From: Candidatus Omnitrophota bacterium
GTDB taxonomy: Bacteria > Omnitrophota > Gorgyraeia > 1-14-0-20-64-10
NCBI GenBank assembly: GCA_023248095.1
Contig: JAHFFF010000011.1
Location: forward strand, 1-18,273
Length of the DNA: 18,273 nt
Direction: 5' to 3'
Shown here: positions 14,045 to 18,273 of the stretch, piece after piece
Layout: each line of letters begins with the position of its first letter
Numbering within the stretch: the stretch's first letter is position 1
Position numbers and translations under genes: made by a program
The notes under the pieces: model-generated
Told to the model about the DNA's origin: nothing
The model's input: the letters and a program-made list of their open reading frames with translations, nothing else
The model's database searches: none

Positions 14045-15683
14045 GGGGCCTGAAGCTATCACAAATCGTCCTGAGCTGTCAATCCCGCCACCCGATCAGC
14101 AGCCTTCCCGAATCCTCCGCTCCGCCGGGATCATGGGGCTGTTGACCGCGGTCAGCCGCGTCCTAGGATTTGTGCGCGATTCCCTCATCGCGGCAGCGTA
14201 CGGCACATCCATTACCGCGCAGGCCTTTATCGTCGCCTTCCGGATCCCCAACCTCCTGCGGGATCTGGCAGGGGAGGGAGCTGCCAACAGCGCCTTCGTC
14301 CCGGTCTTCAGCCGAACGCGCGCCCTCGAAGGGGAGGAATCCTGGGCTGCGCTGGCCCAGGCGGTTTGGTGCCAGGTGCTTGTCGGATTCGTGATCGTGT
14401 CTGTGATCGGGATCCTCTCGGCCCCGGGTCTTGTCTGCGTGGTGGCACCCGGCTTCCGCAGCGATCCCGCCTTGATGGCCCTCACGGTCCGGCTGACCCG
14501 CATCCTCTTTCCCTTTATCGGAATCATTGGAATCACCACCTTTTTCATGGGCCTGCTGAACAGCGTGCATCATTTCACGCTGCCGAGCCTTGGGCCGGTT
14601 TTTCTGAACATCTGCATGATCCTGGGGATGTACCTCTGGCGGCAGGATGCCTTGGGGCTGGCGTGGGGGGTGATTGCCGGAGGATTCGTGCAGATCGCCG
14701 TGCAGTGGCCGGCCCTTCGGCGGGCCGGGGTGAAACTGAGACTGCGCTTTCGTTCACACCCTGGAGTGGATCAGATCCGGCGGCTGCTCATTCCTCGCGT
14801 GATTGGCACCGGTGTTTATCAGCTGAGCCTGCTGGTCGATACGATCTTCGCCTCCTTCCAGGCGCTTGTTGGGCCGGGTGGGATTGCGGCCCTTTATTTC
14901 GCCAACCGCTTCCTGCAGCTGCCGATGGCGCTGTTTGGTATCTCCATGGCGCAGGCGGCGCTGCCGACGATGGCGCGGCAGGCGGCCGACGAGGATCTGC
15001 CGGCGGTTCGCAAGACATGCGCGCTGGCCCTTCGCTCCAGTCTTTTGATCGCCGTTCCCTCCAGCCTGGGGTTGATCTTTCTGGGGCATCCGATCATCCG
15101 CACCTTGCTGGAGCGTAACGCCTTCACTCCGCAGGCGACCGCGACCACCGTCTGGACGCTGCAGTGGTACGCGGTGGGCTTGGCCTCCATGTGCGCGGTC
15201 AAGGTGCTGGCCAACACCTTGTACGCCTTTCACGATACCTGGACGCCGATGCGCTCCGCAGCCATCGCCTTGATCGCCAACGTTCTCTTGAACTCGATCC
15301 TGGTCTGGCCGATGAGGCTGGCAGGATTGGCGCTGGCGACCTCCCTCAGCTCAACCGTCAACAGCGTGCAGCTCTATCGGGCCGTCTGCCGGCGGATCGG
15401 CCGCTTCGATGAAGGATTGCGCAGCTGGATGATCCGCGTGATCGTTGCCTCGATCGGGATGGGGGGGCTGGCGTGGGGGATCTGGATGATTGGATTCCGG
15501 ATGATCAACCCTGCGCATCTTTTGGAGGTGGCTGCGCTCCTCTTGCTGGCGGTTCTCAGCGGGGTGACCAGCTTCTTGGGACTGGCGATTCTCCTGAAGG
15601 TGGAGGAGGCCCATCAGCTGGCCGGTTTCATGAAGGATCGCTTTCGGATCTTGATCTCTGGGGCCGATGACTTCCCGGGTTGA
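14043..15683 (+). CDS. murJ: Lipid II flippase MurJ
   Basis: The 546-residue MOP-superfamily membrane protein has about 14 hydrophobic segments. The N-terminal signature ILRSAGIMGLLTAVSRVLGF (24-43) followed by VRDSLIAA, then AFRIPNLLRDLAGEGAANSA (65-84), is diagnostic for MurJ/MviN. MurJ moves the peptidoglycan precursor lipid II to the outer face of the inner membrane. Family arginines are conserved (R39, R45, R73, and the Arg in YFANRFLQLP), but the acidic residue equivalent to E. coli D39 appears as Gln60 in TAQAF. The frame is open upstream to 13944 across rpsT; I chose ATG 14043 because the family N-terminus needs residues upstream of the next ATG (14133) and the further extension is antisense to S20. 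Residues 1-22 are a Pro-rich leader of no clear role. The 3' end overlaps uvrC by 17 bases. Confidence 0.93.
   Translation: MGPEAITNRPELSIPPPDQQPSRILRSAGIMGLLTAVSRVLGFVRDSLIAAAYGTSITAQAFIVAFRIPNLLRDLAGEGAANSAFVPVFSRTRALEGEESWAALAQAVWCQVLVGFVIVSVIGILSAPGLVCVVAPGFRSDPALMALTVRLTRILFPFIGIIGITTFFMGLLNSVHHFTLPSLGPVFLNICMILGMYLWRQDALGLAWGVIAGGFVQIAVQWPALRRAGVKLRLRFRSHPGVDQIRRLLIPRVIGTGVYQLSLLVDTIFASFQALVGPGGIAALYFANRFLQLPMALFGISMAQAALPTMARQAADEDLPAVRKTCALALRSSLLIAVPSSLGLIFLGHPIIRTLLERNAFTPQATATTVWTLQWYAVGLASMCAVKVLANTLYAFHDTWTPMRSAAIALIANVLLNSILVWPMRLAGLALATSLSSTVNSVQLYRAVCRRIGRFDEGLRSWMIRVIVASIGMGGLAWGIWMIGFRMINPAHLLEVAALLLLAVLSGVTSFLGLAILLKVEEAHQLAGFMKDRFRILISGADDFPG
14053..14082 (-). promoter_or_regulatory. 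rpsT promoter inside the murJ 5' coding region
   Basis: Read on the minus strand, a perfect TTGACA (14082-14077), an 18-base spacer and TAGCTT (14058-14053) with a TG one base upstream form an extended -10 promoter. The -10 ends 8 bases before the rpsT ATG, so transcription would start at about 14046. The whole element lies within murJ codons 4-14. Confidence 0.6.
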
Positions 15684-17094
15684 AGAAAGGCTCCGGCAGC
15701 TCCCCGACCGGCCGGGGGTTTACCTCTTCAAGGACCAGGAGGGGAAGGTGTTGTACGTGGGCAAGGCGGTCTCCCTGCGCAAGCGGGTCCTCTCCTACTT
15801 CCAACCCAGCCGGCCGCTCACGGCCAAACTGATGCAGCTGGTCGGGCAGACGGCCGATCTGGAATGGATCGGGACCGGTTCCGAGGCGGAGGCGCTGCTG
15901 TACGAATCCAGCATGATCAAAGAAAAGCAGCCCAAGTACAACGTTTCTCTCCGGGACGACAAGTCCTATCCGTATCTGAAGGTCACCATCGAGGAGGAGT
16001 TCCCGCGTCTCTTCATCGGCCGGGGCACCCACGAGACTGGAATCAAGGCAATCGGGCCGTTTGCCAATGCCGGATTGCTGAAGCAGGCATTCAACGCCAT
16101 CCGTCGGATCATCCCATTCCGCACCTGTCGGACGATGCCGAAACGGGCCTGCCTGGATTTTCACCTGGGGCTCTGCCAGGCGCCGTGCGAGGGGAGGATC
16201 AGCCAGAGGGAATATCAGGAAAATCTCTCCAGGGTGTTTCGCCTGATGGAGGGAAGGAAGCAGGAAGTTTTGGAGGAGCTTCGGGTGAAGATGAAGGATG
16301 CGGCCGCGGAGCGCCGGTACGAGGAGGCGGCGAAGATGCGGGACCAGATTGCGGGACTGCAGCAACTTGCTACCCGCCCGCGGCGGTTGATCCCGGCGGA
16401 GGCGCTGGCTGATCTGCAGTCGGTGCTGCAGCTGCCCACCCTGCCGCGCCGGATCGAGGGATTCGACGTGTCGAACATTTTCGGGCGGGAGGCGGTCGGC
16501 TCGATGGTGACCTTTGTGGACGGCAAGCCCTTCAAGGACGGCTACCGGCGGTTCAAGATCAAGACCGTAGCCGGGATCGATGATTACGCGATGATGCGGG
16601 AGATCGTCCGCCGGCGATATGAGAAACCGGAGGGGCAGACCCTCCGGGGTCTGACCCCAACAGGGTTACCAGGCCTGGTGCTGATTGACGGGGGGAAGGG
16701 ACACCTCAACGCCGCGCTGGAAGTGCTCAGAGATCTCAAACTTAACCTGCCGGCGGTGGGGATCGCCAAGGAATTCGAGCAATTGTTCCTGCCGGGCCGA
16801 ACCGAGCCGATCGTGCTGCCGCCTCAGTCCAAGGCGCTGCAGCTCCTCCAGCGGGTCCGGGACGAGGCCCATCGCTTCGCCATCGGATACCACCGGCTCC
16901 TGCGCGGCAAGGATGCCCTCTCCTCCGCGCTGGACGAGATCCCCGGCATCGGCCCGAGGAAGAAGCAAGACCTGCTCCTGCGCTTTGGTTCCGTCGAGGC
17001 GATCCGCCGCGCCCCCATCGAGGAATTCACGCAGGTCCGCGGTATCTCGCAGACCTTGGCACGAAGAGTACTCCAGCACCTCAGCCGAAGCTAG
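15667..17094 (+). CDS. uvrC: UvrC-type excinuclease subunit, internally short
   Basis: UvrC makes both incisions around a lesion in nucleotide excision repair together with UvrA and UvrB. Domains in order: GIY-YIG nuclease (about 13-93; GVYLF, VLYVGKA, Glu80, and Asn92 in KYNVS); a four-cysteine cluster C154, C162, C170, C174 matching the family's Fe-S site; the UVR motif that pairs with UvrB (about 205-232, YEEAAKMRDQI); the RNase H-like endonuclease (about 262-412, with Asp267 in FDVSN, Asp341 in LIDGGKGH and His402 in DEAHRFA as the DDH triad); and a C-terminal helix-hairpin-helix pair (423-472). At 475 residues it is well below E. coli UvrC (about 610); the missing length lies between UVR and the RNase H-like part, where only about 30 residues are found. 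All catalytic residues remain. ATG 15667 overlaps murJ, suggesting coupling. Confidence 0.95.
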   Translation: MTSRVEERLRQLPDRPGVYLFKDQEGKVLYVGKAVSLRKRVLSYFQPSRPLTAKLMQLVGQTADLEWIGTGSEAEALLYESSMIKEKQPKYNVSLRDDKSYPYLKVTIEEEFPRLFIGRGTHETGIKAIGPFANAGLLKQAFNAIRRIIPFRTCRTMPKRACLDFHLGLCQAPCEGRISQREYQENLSRVFRLMEGRKQEVLEELRVKMKDAAAERRYEEAAKMRDQIAGLQQLATRPRRLIPAEALADLQSVLQLPTLPRRIEGFDVSNIFGREAVGSMVTFVDGKPFKDGYRRFKIKTVAGIDDYAMMREIVRRRYEKPEGQTLRGLTPTGLPGLVLIDGGKGHLNAALEVLRDLKLNLPAVGIAKEFEQLFLPGRTEPIVLPPQSKALQLLQRVRDEAHRFAIGYHRLLRGKDALSSALDEIPGIGPRKKQDLLLRFGSVEAIRRAPIEEFTQVRGISQTLARRVLQHLSRS

Positions 17095-17100
17095 GTAGCA

Positions 17101-17126
17101 TATAGCATATTATATGTTATACTATA
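17101..17126 (+). promoter_or_regulatory. Imperfect palindrome, likely operator of the phd-vapC promoter
   Basis: The arms TATAGCATA (17101-17109) and TATACTATA (17118-17126) are reverse complements except at one position and are separated by 8 bases. The right arm contains the -10 element of the promoter. Just upstream, AGCATAT is repeated directly (17097-17110). Antitoxins of the Phd/YefM family usually repress their own operon by binding such palindromes. Confidence 0.5.
17115..17123 (+). promoter_or_regulatory. Extended -10 promoter of phd-vapC
   Basis: TGTTATACT fits TGnTATAAT with one mismatch. Transcription would start near 17130, upstream of the Shine-Dalgarno sequence GGAGG (17134-17138) that serves the ATG at 17148. 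This is a conventional leadered gene, in contrast to the leaderless candidates elsewhere in the window. Confidence 0.5.
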
Positions 17127-17147
17127 GTCTGATGGAGGAACGATCCT

Positions 17148-17426
17148 ATGAGGAAAATACCCGCACTGACGGTCCGAAAGAAATTCGGGGCTATTCTGGA
17201 TGAAGTGGCCAGGGGGAAGGAGCCGATTACCATTACGCGTGCCAACCAACCCCTGGTGGTCATGGAGCCTTATGCGGTCTATGAGGCTAGGACCAATGAG
17301 GGGGCGAGGCGCCGGCGACTCCTGGAGGTTTCGCATCGGATGGATGAATGGGCCAAGCGGAACGCGAAGCATTTAAAAGGGCCTAATGCCGTCACGTTGA
17401 TCCGGAAATTGCGAGACAGCCGTTGA
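17148..17426 (+). CDS. Phd/YefM-family antitoxin
   Basis: The 92-residue protein has an N-terminal Phd/YefM-like fold: short strand and helix VRKKFGAILDEVARGKEPITITRA-like region (residues 9-32, quoted here as VRKKFGAILDEVA followed by ITITRANQPLVVM at 27-39). This part binds DNA as a dimer. The basic, helical C-terminal half (about 50-92) would wrap the toxin. The PIN toxin gene overlaps its stop codon by 4 bases (TTGA), so the pair is translationally coupled. Start ATG 17148 has GGAGG 9 bases upstream. The operon is probably autoregulated through the palindrome at 17101-17126. Confidence 0.82.
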   Translation: MRKIPALTVRKKFGAILDEVARGKEPITITRANQPLVVMEPYAVYEARTNEGARRRRLLEVSHRMDEWAKRNAKHLKGPNAVTLIRKLRDSR

Positions 17427-17842
17427 TTGTTGCAGACGCGTCCGTGGTCCTGAAATGGATTCTCTTTGATGAAGAAGATCGCGATAAGGCTATAATCCTG
17501 CGCCAGCGCCACATCCTGGGTCAGGATCTTATCGCGGTCCCGGATCTTCTGCTTTACGAGGTGGCAAACGTTTTACCGCTCAAGCTGGACGACCTTCAAC
17601 AGGTCCTTGAAGGATTGCAGGAAATTTGCGAGGTGGATCTGCATGTCCATGGTTTCGAGTTTCATGAACTTGCTCGAGTTGTGGAACTCGCCCGTCATTA
17701 TCGAATCAGTGGTTACGACGCCTGTTATCTTGTACTCTCCCAAGCGCTGCGTTGCCCGTTTGTTACTGCCGACGAGAAACTCCTCGAACGACTCAAGGGA
17801 ATCCCGCACGTCATGCACCTGACGCACGTAAAAAAGGCATAG
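17423..17842 (+). CDS. VapC-like PIN-domain toxin
   Basis: The 139-residue protein is a single PIN domain. The acidic residues that bind the catalytic metal are all present: Asp5 (VADAS), Glu46 (YEVAN), Asp99 (YDACYL) and Asp117 (TADEKL). Toxins of this family are endoribonucleases that cut tRNA or rRNA and slow growth when the antitoxin is degraded. The start is a TTG overlapping the antitoxin stop. The exact RNA target cannot be read from the sequence. The gene ends 2 bases before the alkyltransferase gene, so all three are likely on one transcript. Confidence 0.88.
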   Translation: MIVADASVVLKWILFDEEDRDKAIILRQRHILGQDLIAVPDLLLYEVANVLPLKLDDLQQVLEGLQEICEVDLHVHGFEFHELARVVELARHYRISGYDACYLVLSQALRCPFVTADEKLLERLKGIPHVMHLTHVKKA

Positions 17843-17844
17843 GC

Positions 17845-18165
17845 ATGCCAAAACAGCCTTCCCGGGAGTTGACTTGGCAGCGGGTTTATCGAGAATCGAC
17901 GCCATTTCAGCGGAGGGTGTACGAAGCGATCCTCCGCATCCCGAAGGGGCAGGTGCGGACCTACGCGCAAGTGGCGCGAATGATCGGTAAACCGAAGGCC
18001 GCCCGTGCCGTCGGCCAGGCGCTCAGGCGCAACCGCTGGGCGCCGGAAATTCCGTGCCACCGCGTGATCTCCTCCGACGGTAAGCTCGGCGGTTACTCCG
18101 GCCTCGGCGGCCCGACCGCCAAGCGCCGTCTCCTCCGCCAGGAAGGATACATCAATTATATCTAA
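17845..18165 (+). CDS. MGMT-family DNA alkyltransferase, catalytic domain only
   Basis: The 106-residue protein corresponds to the C-terminal DNA-binding/catalytic domain of O6-alkylguanine-DNA alkyltransferases. It carries the active-site motif PCHRV (70-74, acceptor Cys71), the winged-helix stretch GQVRTYAQVARMIG (35-48) and AARAVGQALRRN (52-63) with the arginine that flips out the damaged base. The cysteine is intact, so it should transfer alkyl groups rather than act like the cysteine-less ATL proteins (PWHRV). The N-terminal domain found in Ogt and Ada is missing. Start ATG 17845 has AAAAAGG 7 bases upstream; the frame opens earlier (17752) but that part lies inside vapC. With uvrC just upstream, the region holds two DNA repair genes around a toxin-antitoxin pair. 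Confidence 0.88.
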   Translation: MPKQPSRELTWQRVYRESTPFQRRVYEAILRIPKGQVRTYAQVARMIGKPKAARAVGQALRRNRWAPEIPCHRVISSDGKLGGYSGLGGPTAKRRLLRQEGYINYI

Positions 18166-18167
18166 TA

Positions 18168-18176
18168 TGATATAAT
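18168..18176 (+). promoter_or_regulatory. Perfect extended -10 promoter for the xre gene
   Basis: TGATATAAT is an exact TGnTATAAT match. It ends 6 bases before the ATG at 18183, placing the expected transcription start on the start codon itself. No Shine-Dalgarno site fits between, so the message should be leaderless. A -35 element is not evident. Confidence 0.6.
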
Positions 18177-18182
18177 TGTTGT

Positions 18183-18273
18183 ATGACGCTGGTCGGTTTA
18201 GCCCATTGGAGGATTCAGCGCCGGATGAGCCAAGCGGTTCTCGCGGACAAGTCCGGTTTGACCCAGGCAGGGA
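18183..18273 (+). CDS. Xre-type helix-turn-helix regulator (3'-partial)
   Basis: Only the first 30 residues are in the window. They read WRIQRRMSQAVLADKSGLTQ (9-28), matching the first two helices of a Cro/C1-type HTH (R-x-x-MSQ-x-x-LA-x-x-x-GL-x-Q). The start ATG is chosen because a perfect extended -10 ends 6 bases upstream. It may be a stand-alone regulator or the antitoxin of a second toxin-antitoxin module continuing past the window edge; the sequence cannot decide. Confidence 0.65.
   Translation, partial: MTLVGLAHWRIQRRMSQAVLADKSGLTQAG

Noticed and set aside
14366..15118. Plus-strand frame (250 codons) within murJ in another frame
   Set aside because: Rich in Gly, Arg, Pro and Ala as expected of a frame-shifted GC-rich membrane gene; the murJ frame is conserved throughout.
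15628..16365. Minus-strand frame (245 codons) opposite uvrC
   Set aside because: It lies entirely across the conserved UvrC N-terminal domains and the murJ end, and its product has low-complexity Leu/Pro/Arg content with no motif.
17095..17147. Palindrome after uvrC as a transcription terminator
   Set aside because: The arms are almost purely A/T, no T-run follows, and the right arm contains a -10 element, so an operator is the better reading.

Overview
The window is a densely coding stretch of a diderm bacterial genome with fairly high GC and many overlapping genes. BamD-like, LptE, MurJ and UvrC proteins, a PilZ protein and a ComEA/ComEC pair point to a Gram-negative-type envelope. The first gene is a very large protein in which the short motif AGLEE recurs between unrelated segments, the first being a sensor-kinase-like domain. 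I associate this architecture with Omnitrophota (former OP3), but that is a recollection of the style of such proteins rather than a search result, and I hold it at about 0.5.

Layout. 3-6110: one giant reading frame, open at the 5' edge of the window, with a degenerate histidine-kinase module, long unrecognised mostly helical segments, and seven AGLEE-like motifs. 6160-7927: comEA (helix-hairpin-helix DNA-uptake protein) and a ComEC channel protein lacking the usual C-terminal metallo-beta-lactamase domain. 7965-10868: aceB (malate synthase A) and aceA (isocitrate lyase), a complete glyoxylate shunt. 10926-11366: a PilZ domain protein. 11394-13778: a tight operon for a BamD-like TPR protein, LptE and the DNA polymerase III delta subunit. 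13775-14044 (minus strand): ribosomal protein S20, tail-to-tail with holA and head-to-head with murJ. 14043-17094: murJ and a short uvrC, overlapping. 17148-18165: a Phd/VapC toxin-antitoxin pair and a stand-alone alkylguanine-DNA alkyltransferase domain. 18183-end: the start of an Xre-type regulator.

No gene-free stretch exceeds 60 bases. Four genes (comEA, the bamD-like gene, rpsT and the xre gene) have an extended -10 element (TGnTAnnnT) ending only 6-9 bases before the start codon and no ribosome binding site, which suggests leaderless mRNAs. Other genes (aceA, lptE, holA, phd) have ordinary Shine-Dalgarno sites, so both modes of initiation seem to be used.

The strongest candidates for something undescribed are the AGLEE-punctuated giant protein, which looks like a polyprotein or protease substrate, and the leaderless-promoter geometry. 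Shortened ComEC and UvrC, a MurJ with a substituted key acidic residue, and the rpsT/murJ pair whose start codons share one CATG also deserve a second look.
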